From Sphingomonas hylomeconis (GTDB lineage: Bacteria; Pseudomonadota; Alphaproteobacteria; Sphingomonadales; Sphingomonadaceae), in the NCBI RefSeq assembly GCF_025370105.1, contig NZ_JANQBK010000011.1, positions 1-64,000 of the forward strand: a stretch of DNA of 64,000 nt, read 5' to 3'. Shown here one piece after another: positions 23,917 to 32,684 of this stretch. The notes below the pieces were generated by a model, which was not told the origin of the DNA, made no database searches, and was given only the letters and a program-made list of their open reading frames with translations. Position numbers and translations under genes: made by a program. How positions within the stretch are numbered: position 1 is the stretch's first letter; each line of letters opens with the position of its first letter.

Positions 23917-25020
23917 TCAACCCGCCACCCGCTGCGCATCGGCCGCCACCACGATGCGATCGAGCGCCGTAATCAGCTCCGCTTCGCTCGTGTAACGCCC
24001 GAATCCAAGACGGATGCTGGACCGCGCCTCCGCTTCGCCGAGCCCGATGGCGCGAAGGACGTGGCTGGAGCGCCCCGACCCGCTGGCGCAGGCCGAGCCG
24101 GCGGAGAAGGCAAGGTCGCGCAGGTCGGACATCAGGCGGGCGACATCGAGCCCGTCGCGCCGGAGGTTGAGATTGCCGAGGTATCGATGATCGGTGGAGC
24201 CATTGACCCCCCACATCCCGTCACCCCGGTTAAGGGTGCCAACCGCAGCTTGCCACAAACGCTCGACATGCGCCGTATCCTCGTCCCGCCGCTCGCTCAT
24301 CAGCCGCGCCGCCGCACCGAACCCGATACACAAGGCCGGTGACAAGGTGCCAGACCGCCCTCCAGCCTCCTGCCCACCGCCATGCAATAACGGTTCGAGC
24401 GTCACGCCATCGCGGATCCACAAGGCGCCGATCCCTTTCGGGCCGTGAATCTTGTGCGCCGACACCGCGACCAGATCGCAGCCGTCGGGGATCGCCACGC
24501 GCCCATAGCCCTGCACCGCATCGCACAGCAGCAGCGCGCCGACCGCGTGCGCCAGCGCCGCCAGTTCGGCGACCGGCTGGATCACGCCGATCTCGTTATT
24601 GACCAGCATCACCACGACCAACGCCGTGCCCGGCACGATCGCCGCCCGCGCCGCATCAAGTTCGACCAGCCCGTCGGGACCAACCGGCAGCACGACGACC
24701 TCGCGCCCCTGCCGCGCCAGCGCCTCCACCGTATCCAGCACGGCGGCATGTTCGCTCGCCAGCGTCACGATCCGACCTACTCCGGCCCCCTTGATCGCCC
24801 AGTTGAGCGCCTCGGTCGCCCCGCCGGTGAAGGCCAGCCGCCCGCCCGGCGGCAGCAGGGACGCGACCTGCCCGCGGGCGTGCTCCACCGCCGCCTTCGC
24901 CTTGCGCCCGGCCGCGTGCGACGAATGCGGGTTGGCAAAGTTGTCCTTCAGCCAGGGCAGCATCGCCTCGAACGCCTCGGGCGCGAGCGGGGTGGTCGCC
25001 TGGTAATCGAGATAGATCAT
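23917..25020 (-). CDS. Cysteine desulfurase (IscS/NifS class), copy 1
   Basis: PLP enzyme that takes sulfur from cysteine for iron-sulfur and thio-cofactor synthesis, 367 residues. N-terminus MIYLDYQATTPLAPEAFEAM is typical. PLP-binding Lys190 is in SAHKIHGPKG, and the catalytic sulfur-carrying Cys311 is in SAGSACASGSGRSSHV. The start overlaps the stop of the next upstream gene as ATGA, so the two desulfurases are translationally coupled. Having the IscS-type loop spacing, it could serve either SufE (5.2 kb) or an unseen scaffold. Confidence 0.92.
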   Translation of the reverse strand: MIYLDYQATTPLAPEAFEAMLPWLKDNFANPHSSHAAGRKAKAAVEHARGQVASLLPPGGRLAFTGGATEALNWAIKGAGVGRIVTLASEHAAVLDTVEALARQGREVVVLPVGPDGLVELDAARAAIVPGTALVVVMLVNNEIGVIQPVAELAALAHAVGALLLCDAVQGYGRVAIPDGCDLVAVSAHKIHGPKGIGALWIRDGVTLEPLLHGGGQEAGGRSGTLSPALCIGFGAAARLMSERRDEDTAHVERLWQAAVGTLNRGDGMWGVNGSTDHRYLGNLNLRRDGLDVARLMSDLRDLAFSAGSACASGSGRSSHVLRAIGLGEAEARSSIRLGFGRYTSEAELITALDRIVVAADAQRVAG

Positions 25021-26123
25021 GCCACGAAGCGCTGCTTGGAGCGCGCCACCGCGCGCCACGCGGCGATGAACGCGCGCACCTCCGCCTCGGTCGTCGAGCG
25101 CCCGAAGCTTGCGCGCACCACTTCGCGCACCGCCTGGTCGCCCAACCCGAGCGCGCGCAGCACATGGCTCGGCTTCATGCTGCCCGAGGCGCAGGCGCTG
25201 CCTGCCGAGACGGCGAAGCCGGCCGCGTCGAAGTCGATCAACTGCACGAAGCTCGCCACGCCGGGCATGCGATAGGCGCCGATCGCCGGATGGCGCGGCG
25301 CGGCGGCGGCGATGACCTGCCCGCCCGAGCGGGTGACCGCATCGTCGAGCATAGCGCGCAGCGCGGCGTGATCCGGCTCCGGTTCGGCCAGCGCTGCGGC
25401 ATAACCGAGCACGCCGGGCAGGTTTTCCGTGCCCGGCCGATAACCGCGCTCCTGCCCCCCGGTCGGCGACAAGGTGCCGAGATCGCGCACCAGCAATGCC
25501 CCCACCCCCGGCGGCCCGCCACGCTTGTGCGCCGACAGCGCGACGAAATCGGCGTGCAGCGCCACATCGGCATCCGCGCCGACCGGCATCTGCGCCGCAT
25601 CGACCAGCAGCAGTGATCCCGCGGCATGGACCAGCGCGGCGATCGCCGCGATCGGCTGGCGCACGCCCGTTTCGCTATTCGCCCATTGCACCGTCACCAG
25701 CGCCGGCCCGGCCGCCAGCGCGTCCGTCAAGGCCTCCAGCGACACGATGCCGTCCGCCCCGACCGGCAGTACCACCGTCTCCGGCCCGGCCCAGCGCATC
25801 ACCGCATCATGCTCGACCGCGGTGATGATCCGCCGCGGCGGGCCCGCGCGGTGCGTGACGATGGCGAGCGATTCGCTGGCGCCGCTGGTGAACAGCGTCT
25901 CGCCGCGCCAGTCATAGGCCGCCGCGACCGCGCGCCGCGCGTCCTCCAGCGCCGCCTTGGCCGCGCGGCCCTCGGCATGCGGCGAGGACGGGTTGGCCCA
26001 GCGCAACATCCCCTCGCTCATCGCGGCCCGCGCACCGGCCAGCATCGGCGTGGTCGCAGCATGATCGAGATACACGCGGTCTGGCGCAGGAATGATCGGA
26101 GAAGCGGTCAGGAGTCGTTCCAA
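25017..26123 (-). CDS. Cysteine desulfurase-like class V aminotransferase, copy 2
   Basis: 368 residues beginning with a TTG at 26123 (an alternative GTG at 26075 would start just before VYLDHAATTPML). The PLP Lys is in LSAHKRGGPPGVGALL and a Cys is present in SAGSACASGSMKPSHV, so the enzyme looks active. It differs from copy 1 through the insert and a more divergent substrate region. In sphingomonads this pair often stands beside suf genes; sufBCD are not in this window and may lie elsewhere. Its exact sulfur acceptor is unknown. Confidence 0.88.
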   Translation of the reverse strand: MERLLTASPIIPAPDRVYLDHAATTPMLAGARAAMSEGMLRWANPSSPHAEGRAAKAALEDARRAVAAAYDWRGETLFTSGASESLAIVTHRAGPPRRIITAVEHDAVMRWAGPETVVLPVGADGIVSLEALTDALAAGPALVTVQWANSETGVRQPIAAIAALVHAAGSLLLVDAAQMPVGADADVALHADFVALSAHKRGGPPGVGALLVRDLGTLSPTGGQERGYRPGTENLPGVLGYAAALAEPEPDHAALRAMLDDAVTRSGGQVIAAAAPRHPAIGAYRMPGVASFVQLIDFDAAGFAVSAGSACASGSMKPSHVLRALGLGDQAVREVVRASFGRSTTEAEVRAFIAAWRAVARSKQRFVA

Positions 26124-26215
26124 TTGCGAAAGTAAGTGCGCGTCTTATATAGCGCGCACATCCCAGTGCTCCACGTCCGTCTGAGGTGGGGCCCCCAGAT
26201 TAGTCAGCAGGTCCC

Positions 26216-26872
26216 ATGCCAGAAGTCATTTTCCCCGGTCCCGAAGGCCGTCTCGAAGGTCGTTTCTCCCCGGGGCCGCGCCCGCGCGCGCCGGTCGCGA
26301 TGATCCTGCATCCGCACCCGACCGCGGGTGGCACGATGAACAACAAGATCGTGCAGGAACTCTACAAGACGTTCCAGCGCCGCGGCTTCGCGACGCTGCG
26401 CTTCAATTTCCGCGGTGTCGGCAAGAGCCAGGGCACGTTCGACAATGGCATCGGCGAACTGTCCGACGCCGCCTCGGCGCTCGATTGGGTGCAGAGCTTC
26501 CACCCCGAAGCCTCGACCACCTGGATCGCCGGGTTCAGCTTCGGCGCGTGGATCGGCATGCAGCTGCTGATGCGCCGGCCGGAAATCCGCGGCTTCATCT
26601 CGGTCGCGCCGCCCGCCAACATGTACGACTTCACCTTCCTCGCGCCCTGCCCGGCGAGCGGCATCATCATCCAGGGCGAGAATGACGAAGTCTCGCCGCC
26701 GCTCGCCACGCAGAAGCTGGTCGACAAGCTGCGCACGCAGAAGCACATCACGATCCACCACGACACGATTCCGAAGGCGAACCACTTCTTCGAGCACGAG
26801 ATGCCCGAACTGATGGGCTCGGTGGACAAGTATCTGGATATGCGGCTCGATCCGAACAGCCCCATTCGCTGA
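26216..26872 (+). CDS. Alpha/beta hydrolase
   Basis: 218 residues of the dienelactone-hydrolase-like alpha/beta fold. Landmarks are MILHPHPTAGGTMNNKIV near the oxyanion hole, LRFNFRGVGKSQGTFD, the nucleophile elbow GFSFGAWIG (Ser), the Asp region IQGENDEVSPPL and the His in KANHFFEHEMP. It is cytoplasmic. The gene is divergent from the desulfurases and is followed by a repeat and a convergent small gene. Substrate unknown; this conserved small family is frequent in alphaproteobacteria. Confidence 0.88.
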   Translation: MPEVIFPGPEGRLEGRFSPGPRPRAPVAMILHPHPTAGGTMNNKIVQELYKTFQRRGFATLRFNFRGVGKSQGTFDNGIGELSDAASALDWVQSFHPEASTTWIAGFSFGAWIGMQLLMRRPEIRGFISVAPPANMYDFTFLAPCPASGIIIQGENDEVSPPLATQKLVDKLRTQKHITIHHDTIPKANHFFEHEMPELMGSVDKYLDMRLDPNSPIR

Positions 26873-26879
26873 TCCATGC

Positions 26880-26967
26880 GTCATCCCGGGCTCGACCCGG
26901 GATCCCGCTTCTTCTTCATCCGCTGGCGCAACGAAGAAGCGGGGCCCCGGCGCAAGGCCGGGGTGAC
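26880..26967. repeat. Inverted repeat of the dispersed palindromic family
   Basis: GTCATCCCGGGCTCGACCCGG (from 26880) and CCCGGCGCAAGGCCGGGGTGAC (to 26967) are the outer parts of an imperfect inverted repeat whose inner arms GCTTCTTC / GAAGAAGC also pair. It lies between two convergent genes and may act as a transcription barrier as well as a mobile-type repeat. Confidence 0.78.
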
Positions 26968-26992
26968 GACGGGGATGGTGGCAAAGTGCGGG

Positions 26993-27175
26993 TTACAGCG
27001 TCCAGATCAGCACGTTGCCAAGTAGCACCACCGCCATCACCAGCATCAGCACGGCGCGCTTCCGCTCGCGGCCCTTGACCAGTAAATAGATGCCGCCCGC
27101 AAGGCAGGCGAACATGCCCAGCATGGCGATGGCGGGCGCGGCAGCGCCGATGCCGGTGAGCGTCTCGGTGTTCAT
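26993..27175 (-). CDS. Small two-helix membrane protein
   Basis: 60 residues with two hydrophobic segments (about 12-33, AIAMLGMFACLAGGIYLLV; and 42-59, VLMLVMAVVLLGNVLIW) separated by a basic turn KGRERKR. It follows the threonine dehydratase gene by 17 bases on the same strand. I recognise no family; a small integral membrane protein is the only safe statement. Confidence 0.65.
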   Translation of the reverse strand: MNTETLTGIGAAAPAIAMLGMFACLAGGIYLLVKGRERKRAVLMLVMAVVLLGNVLIWTL

Positions 27176-27192
27176 GCCGCCCTCTTACCCGA

Positions 27193-28161
27193 TCAATCCG
27201 TGCCCGCCAGTACCCGCCCATAGGCTGCGCGATCGACATTGCCGCCGGACAGCAGCACCAGCATGCCGGCCTGCACCGCCACCTTGCCCGCCAGCATCGC
27301 AGCGAGCGCCACCGCGCCGCCCGGCTCGACCACGAGCCGCAACCGATCCGCCGCCCAGCGCTGCGCGGTGCGGATTTCCGCCTCGCTCACCGCCACGCCG
27401 CGCACCCCGCGCCGCGCCAGCACGTCGAAGGTCAGCGGCGACACGCGCATCGTCTGCAGCGCATCGCACGCGGTCGGCGGCGGGTTGGCGCCGACCGGCT
27501 CGATCCAGCCGGATTCCAGCGAACGGCGCATATCGTCCCAGCCTTCCGGCTCCACCACGGTGACCACGGCATCGGGCAGCGCGAGCGCGCTGCCGGCGGC
27601 CAGCCCGCCGCCGCCGCACGGCACCAGCACCTGCCTGACCGGCCCGAGCCCCAATGCCGCCATCTGCGCAGCGGCCTCGATCGCCGCCGTGCCCTGCCCC
27701 TCGATCACCCAGGGATCGTCGAAGCTCGGCACAAGCACCGCGCCGCGCGCCTCGGCCAGCCCGGCGGCGATCGATTCGCGGCTTTCGCTACGGCGGTCAT
27801 AGCTGACGATCTCGGCGCCCAAAGCGAGCGTATGATCGCGCTTGGCCGCCGGCGCGTCGGCCGGCATGACGATCAGCGCGGGCATGCCGAGCCGCTTCGC
27901 CGCCCAGGCGATTCCCTGCGCATGATTGCCCGAGGAGAAGGCGACCACCCCGGGGGCGCGCATTTCCGGATCGATCGCGGTCAAGCGATGCCACGCGCCG
28001 CGCAGCTTGAAAGCGCCGATCGGCTGCAGGCACTCGCATTTGAAAGCGACAGACAAGCCTTTGATTTCCGACGTCAAAAGTGGCGACGCCGGGATCACCG
28101 ACGCGATCTTCGCAGCGGCGTCGCGGACCCCGGCGCGGGTCGGATGTCTCACAAATGTCAC
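27193..28161 (-). CDS. Threonine/serine dehydratase
   Basis: PLP fold-type II enzyme (322 residues) that deaminates threonine or serine. The PLP Lys is in IGAFKLRGAWHRL, with the phosphate loop SSGNHAQGIAWAAKRLG and the tetraglycine CGGGGLAAGS motifs; C-terminal LLSGGNVD is also typical. It has no ACT regulatory domain, so it resembles catabolic threonine dehydratase or serine racemase rather than biosynthetic IlvA. It is divergent from the ornithine decarboxylase gene. Confidence 0.9.
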   Translation of the reverse strand: MTFVRHPTRAGVRDAAAKIASVIPASPLLTSEIKGLSVAFKCECLQPIGAFKLRGAWHRLTAIDPEMRAPGVVAFSSGNHAQGIAWAAKRLGMPALIVMPADAPAAKRDHTLALGAEIVSYDRRSESRESIAAGLAEARGAVLVPSFDDPWVIEGQGTAAIEAAAQMAALGLGPVRQVLVPCGGGGLAAGSALALPDAVVTVVEPEGWDDMRRSLESGWIEPVGANPPPTACDALQTMRVSPLTFDVLARRGVRGVAVSEAEIRTAQRWAADRLRLVVEPGGAVALAAMLAGKVAVQAGMLVLLSGGNVDRAAYGRVLAGTD

Positions 28162-28299
28162 GATTCATCTCCGGGGGTCCGATACCGCTTTACATCCACA
28201 AAGCTGGACCGTATTTCGCCCATCCGCTGCCCCATGGGACTTCCAACCGCAAGGCAGTGTTTTCGTGAACTTGTCTACGGACATTGGAGGTCCCTTGAA

Positions 28300-29535
28300 T
28301 TGCACAAGCATCATAACGCGCTGGGGTTAGCGACTGCCCATTCGACCCGGGAAACCGTTCTGTCTCCCTCGGTCAACGAGATCGCTAACACCAAACCGGT
28401 CCAGCCGGTTACCCTGATTCGCCCGCACGCCGCGGCGCGCGCCGCCCGTTTCTTCGTCGAGAAGTTTCCGGGGCGGTCGCTCTATGCGGTCAAGGCCAAT
28501 CCCTCGCCGGACCTGCTCAAGGTCCTGTGGGATAACGGCATCACGCATTACGACGTCGCTTCCATCGGCGAGGTGCGTCTCGTTGCGCGTACGCTGCCCG
28601 AGGCGACTTTGTGCTTCATGCACCCGGTGAAGGCGCCGGAGGCGATTGCCGAGGCGTATTTCACGCATGGTTGCCGGACGTTCAGCCTCGATTCGCTCGA
28701 GGAACTGGAGAAGATCCTCGTCGCGACGAAGCATGCCGCCGATCTCACCTTGTGTGTCCGGCTGCGCGTGTCGTCCGAACATTCGATGCTCAGCCTGGCG
28801 TCGAAGTTCGGTGCCGCGCCGCACGAAGCCAAGGAGCTGCTGTTCGCGGCGCGCCAGGCGGCGGATGCGCTCGGCATCTGCTTCCATGTCGGCAGCCAGG
28901 CGATGACGCCGGAAGCGTATAGCAATGCGCTGGAGCGCGTGCGCGCGGCGATCGTCGAGGCCGCGGTGACGGTCGACGTGATCGATGTCGGCGGCGGTTT
29001 CCCCTCGTCCTATCCGGGCATGGAGCCGCCCCCGCTGGAGCGCTATTTCGAGACGATCCACCGTGCGTTCGAATCGCTGCCGGTCAGCTATTCGTCCGAA
29101 TTGTGGGCCGAACCGGGCCGTGCGCTGTGCGCCGAATACAGCTCGCTGATCGTGCGCGTCGAACGGCGCCGCGGCGACGAACTGTATATCAACGACGGCG
29201 CTTACGGCGCGCTGTTCGATGCCGCGCATATCGGCTGGCGCTTCCCGGTGCAGCTGCTCCGCGAACCCGACAGCCGCGCCAAGGACCTGCCGTTCAGCTT
29301 CTACGGCCCGACCTGCGACGACATGGACCATATGGTCGGCCCGTTCATGCTGCCCGCCGATACCGCTGCCGGCGATTATATCGAGATCGGCATGCTCGGC
29401 GCCTATGGCTGCGCGATGCGCACCGCGTTCAACGGCTTCGGCTCGGACGAGACGGTGGTGATGCATGACGAGCCGATGGTCTCGCTGTACGTCGAGGCCG
29501 ACGATGAGGTCGCCTCGAACGTCGTCACGCTGTAA
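28300..29535 (+). CDS. Ornithine/lysine decarboxylase-like PLP enzyme (fold type III)
   Basis: 411 residues. The PLP Lys is in SLYAVKANPSPDLLK, glycine loop is VIDVGGGFPSSYPGM, and WAEPGRALCAEYSSL, PTCDDMDHM (active-site Cys from the partner subunit) and GAYGCAMRTAFNGF complete the decarboxylase pattern. It would make putrescine or cadaverine. A TTG start at 28300 was chosen: GGAGG lies 9 bases before it and it gives the N-terminus that begins HKHHN; the frame stays open far upstream through the dehydratase-divergent region. The gap 28162-28299 has no gene. A deoxyhypusine-synthase-like gene follows 141 bases later. Confidence 0.85.
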   Translation: MHKHHNALGLATAHSTRETVLSPSVNEIANTKPVQPVTLIRPHAAARAARFFVEKFPGRSLYAVKANPSPDLLKVLWDNGITHYDVASIGEVRLVARTLPEATLCFMHPVKAPEAIAEAYFTHGCRTFSLDSLEELEKILVATKHAADLTLCVRLRVSSEHSMLSLASKFGAAPHEAKELLFAARQAADALGICFHVGSQAMTPEAYSNALERVRAAIVEAAVTVDVIDVGGGFPSSYPGMEPPPLERYFETIHRAFESLPVSYSSELWAEPGRALCAEYSSLIVRVERRRGDELYINDGAYGALFDAAHIGWRFPVQLLREPDSRAKDLPFSFYGPTCDDMDHMVGPFMLPADTAAGDYIEIGMLGAYGCAMRTAFNGFGSDETVVMHDEPMVSLYVEADDEVASNVVTL

Positions 29536-29563
29536 TACGCTCTCACTATCGCGCTTTCTCCCT

Positions 29564-29660
29564 CCCCTCCCGCATGCGGGAGGGGCTGGGGGAGGGCCTG
29601 TAATCGATGGGGACCGCGGCGGACACGCCCTCCCCTAACCCCTCCCGCATGCGGGAGGGG
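29564..29660. repeat. Paired inverted-repeat element (GCGGGAGGGG type)
   Basis: Arms 29564-29597 and 29627-29660 are reverse complements at 32 of 34 positions, and each contains the perfect 22-base palindrome CCCCTCCCGCATGCGGGAGGGG. The element sits in the 141-base gap between the decarboxylase and its neighbour; the second arm ends 16 bases before that neighbour's start. The same architecture appears inside bchB at about 53600-53702. Confidence 0.85.
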
Positions 29661-29676
29661 AATTTGGAGAAATGAC

Positions 29677-30726
29677 ATGACCGACCCCCTCAACACCAAC
29701 CGCAAGGCCGAGCTGCTGTCGAGGCAGGTCGAGCATATCGACATCACCAGCTTCGACGCACGCCCGATCGTCGACGCGATGAAGAAGATGAGCTTCACCA
29801 GCCGCGATCTCGGCCGCGCGACCGACATCTACAATCAGATGCTCGCCGATCCCGATTGCTCGATCTTCCTGGTCATCGCGGGCTCGACCTCGGCCGGCGG
29901 CTGCATGGATCTCTATGCCGAGCTGCTGCGCAACAACATGATCGACGGCATCGTCGCCACCGGCGCGACGATCGTCGACATGGATTTCTTCGAGGGCCTC
30001 GGCCACAAGCATTATCAGGCGCTGGAAGTGCCGGACGACGACACCCTGCGCTCGCTGCTGATCGACCGGATCTACGACACCTATATCGACGAGGAGCAGC
30101 TCCAGCACGTCGACCACACGATCTTCGAGATTGCCGAGACGCTAGAGCCGCGCGCCTATTCGAGCCGCGAGTTCATCCGCGAGATGGGCAAGTATCTGGT
30201 CGAGCACGGCAAGAAGGACAACAGCCTGGTCAAGCTCGCTTTTGAGCATGACGTGCCGATCTTCTGCCCGGCGTTCGTCGACAGCTCGGCCGGCTTCGGT
30301 CTGGTCAAGCATCAGGTCGATGCGGTGAAGGCCGGCAAGCCGTACATGGTGCTCGATGCGATCGCCGATTTCCGCGAGCTTACCGAGATCAAGATCAAGG
30401 CGGGCACCACCGGCCTGCTGATGATCGGCGGCGGCGTGCCGAAGAACTTCATCCAGGACACCGTCGTCTGCGCCGAGATCCTCGGTCATGACGACGTCCA
30501 GGTGCACAAGTACGCGGTGCAGATCACGGTTGCCGACGTGCGCGACGGCGCCTGCTCGTCCTCGACGCTGCAGGAAGCCGCTTCGTGGGGCAAGGTGAAC
30601 ACGGGCATCGAGCAGATGGTGTTCGCTGAAGCGGGCAGCGTGATGCCGCTGCTGGCATCGGACGCCTATCATCGCGGCCTGTGGAAGGATCGCGTGAAGC
30701 GTCGCTGGGGTGCCAGCTTCGACTGA
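29677..30726 (+). CDS. Deoxyhypusine synthase-like protein, probable polyamine enzyme
   Basis: 349 residues of the deoxyhypusine synthase family. NAD-binding landmarks are VIAGSTSAGGCMDLYAELL and IVATGATIVDMDF; GLLMIGGGVPKNF and the C-terminal ASWGKVNTG with the reactive Lys of the family are present. Bacteria lack the eIF5A target, so the family's 4-aminobutyl transfer from spermidine must act on another acceptor; known bacterial homologs make homospermidine from putrescine. Being next to an ornithine-decarboxylase-like gene supports this role by inference. GGAG lies 7 bases before the ATG. Confidence 0.88.
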   Translation: MTDPLNTNRKAELLSRQVEHIDITSFDARPIVDAMKKMSFTSRDLGRATDIYNQMLADPDCSIFLVIAGSTSAGGCMDLYAELLRNNMIDGIVATGATIVDMDFFEGLGHKHYQALEVPDDDTLRSLLIDRIYDTYIDEEQLQHVDHTIFEIAETLEPRAYSSREFIREMGKYLVEHGKKDNSLVKLAFEHDVPIFCPAFVDSSAGFGLVKHQVDAVKAGKPYMVLDAIADFRELTEIKIKAGTTGLLMIGGGVPKNFIQDTVVCAEILGHDDVQVHKYAVQITVADVRDGACSSSTLQEAASWGKVNTGIEQMVFAEAGSVMPLLASDAYHRGLWKDRVKRRWGASFD

Positions 30727-30743
30727 TCTTTAGATTCGGCTGA

Positions 30744-32054
30744 TCACTGACCGGCGGCGACCTCGACGAAGGTCGCCGCCCGCTGATGCAGCCGCGTGGC
30801 GGACCCCGCCAGCGTATGCGACATGGCCTGCAACGTATCGGCATCGCCGCCGATTGCGGCGGCGCCGTCGCTGATCTGCCGGATGCGGTTGCCCATGTCC
30901 GCCCCCGCCTCGACCGACTGGCCGACGCTGGCGGTGATGATCCGCGTCGCCTCGTGCTGGTGGTCGAGTGCGGTATCGATCGACAGCGAGATGACGGCGA
31001 TCGCCGCGATCGCCTGCTCGATCCCGCGATGTCCGTCGACCACCTGATCGAGCACATTGTGCACCTTGGCGACGTGCCCGGCGATATCGCGCGCCGCGAC
31101 GCTGGTCTGCGTCGCCAGCGTCTTCACTTCATTGGCGACCACCGCGAAGCCGCGCCCGGCCTCGCCGGCGCGTGCCGCCTCGATCCCGGCATTGAGCGCG
31201 AGCAGGTTGGTCTGTGCGGCGATGCGCTGGATCAGCGCGAGCATGTCGTCGATCGCGCGCGCCGTGCTGGTCAGCGCCGCGACGCGCGCGCCGGCCGCGC
31301 CGACGGCGCCCTGCGCTTCGCCGCGGATGCGCTGCGCCTCGCCCGATTCCGCGACGATGCGCTCGAGCGACAAGGCCAGCCCGCGCCCGCCGCGCGCAAT
31401 CTCCTCCAGCGCGTCGGCAGTCTGCCCTTGCGCCACGGCAACCGAGGCAGCCTCCGTGCTGGTATTGTCGGCGCGGCCGGAAAGCTGCTGCGCGACCTGC
31501 CGCACCATTGCCGCGACGCCGCTGAGCTCATCGGACAGTTCGGCGATGTCGCTGGTGAACGCGCGGCTGGCACGATCCAGCCGATCGGCCCGGTCCAGCC
31601 GCTCGCGGGCGAGCGCAATATCGCGCTCGCCTGCGAGCCGCACATAATCGCGGTGATCGATCAGTTCGTGGAACTTGCCGCGACGGGTCAGGATCAGCCC
31701 GTCGTCGCCGCCCGACGCGGCATAGATCTCCAGCAATCGCCCGGTCGGCTGGCCGTCGTCCGCGCTCGGGCACGCACGCACCAGATCGTGCAGCGAGCCG
31801 CCGATGCTCGGATTCTGCATCAGCGCGTGCCCGTAGGGATTGAACAGGATGTTCCGCACGTCCAGTTCGCGGATGATCCCGACCGGCCGGCCGTCCGCCT
31901 CGATGACGGGCAGCGAGCGCATGTCGGGATAGCGGCGGAACAGCTGGATAACGGCGGACAAAGGCGCGCCCCGTAATACCGTCTGGTGGCGCCCACTGCC
32001 CGTACCCCGCGTCTGTGACGGGGCGGTACGCGGCAGTGCAGGATCGTCTATCAT
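30744..32054 (-). CDS. Soluble methyl-accepting chemotaxis-like protein with CBS-like N-terminus
   Basis: 436 residues without signal peptide or membrane segment. Residues about 25-140 resemble a CBS-pair sensor ([35 protein letters not shown]). The rest is the receptor signalling helix hairpin with the conserved tip [20 protein letters not shown] and [15 protein letters not shown]. It should contact CheA/CheW in the cytoplasm. The hairpin is short and lacks an obvious methylation region. CBS-type domains often read nucleotides; the ligand here is unknown. Confidence 0.87.
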   Translation of the reverse strand: MIDDPALPRTAPSQTRGTGSGRHQTVLRGAPLSAVIQLFRRYPDMRSLPVIEADGRPVGIIRELDVRNILFNPYGHALMQNPSIGGSLHDLVRACPSADDGQPTGRLLEIYAASGGDDGLILTRRGKFHELIDHRDYVRLAGERDIALARERLDRADRLDRASRAFTSDIAELSDELSGVAAMVRQVAQQLSGRADNTSTEAASVAVAQGQTADALEEIARGGRGLALSLERIVAESGEAQRIRGEAQGAVGAAGARVAALTSTARAIDDMLALIQRIAAQTNLLALNAGIEAARAGEAGRGFAVVANEVKTLATQTSVAARDIAGHVAKVHNVLDQVVDGHRGIEQAIAAIAVISLSIDTALDHQHEATRIITASVGQSVEAGADMGNRIRQISDGAAAIGGDADTLQAMSHTLAGSATRLHQRAATFVEVAAGQ

Positions 32055-32191
32055 GCACCTGCGTCTATTCCGCCCAAGGTAAACGCGCGGTTAGGGTTTG
32101 ATGACGGGACGATGACACGCGCAAATATCGCCCAAGACCGTTGCGTTGCGCCGGTCGGTCCGTCAGCATCGCGGAAAAGGGGAGATGGGGA

Positions 32192-32632
32192 ATGCACAGC
32201 GAGATTTTGAAGCCGGTGGTCGTGCTGATCGCCTGGACGTTGGTCATGCTGATCTGGATGATGGCAACGCGCCTGCCGGCGATGAAAGCGTCCGGGATCG
32301 ACCTCGGCAAGCTGGTCGGCAGCAAGCCCTCCGATGCCGATCAGGGCCTGCCGCGCGAGGTGCAGTGGAAGGCGCACAATTACAACCATCTGATGGAACA
32401 GCCGACGCTGTTCTACGCGGTCTGCATGGTGATCGCGCTGACCGGCACCGGTAACGGTGTCAATGCGTGGATCGCCTGGGCCTATGTCGGCCTGCGCATC
32501 GCACACAGCGTATGGCAGGCGACCGTCAACAAGGTGTCGCTGCGCTTCGTGCTGTTCTTCGCGTCCTCGCTCGCGCTGGTGGCGCTGACGTTGCACGCGG
32601 CGATGGCGGTATTCTCCTCGCACGCCGGCTGA
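32192..32632 (+). CDS. MAPEG family membrane protein
   Basis: 146 residues with about four membrane helices (about 8-28, 74-92, 95-112, 118-140). The segment HNYNHLMEQPTLFYAV and the later AYVGLRIAHSVWQ are the marks of the membrane-associated eicosanoid and glutathione metabolism (MAPEG) superfamily, whose members include membrane glutathione transferases. The ATG giving MHSEILKP is preceded by GGGG-AGATGGGG. Substrate and glutathione use cannot be judged. Confidence 0.87.
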   Translation: MHSEILKPVVVLIAWTLVMLIWMMATRLPAMKASGIDLGKLVGSKPSDADQGLPREVQWKAHNYNHLMEQPTLFYAVCMVIALTGTGNGVNAWIAWAYVGLRIAHSVWQATVNKVSLRFVLFFASSLALVALTLHAAMAVFSSHAG

Positions 32633-32684
32633 CGCGCGCGACGGCGCGGGCGATCGCCCGCGCCGCCGTTCATCGGGCGACAGC

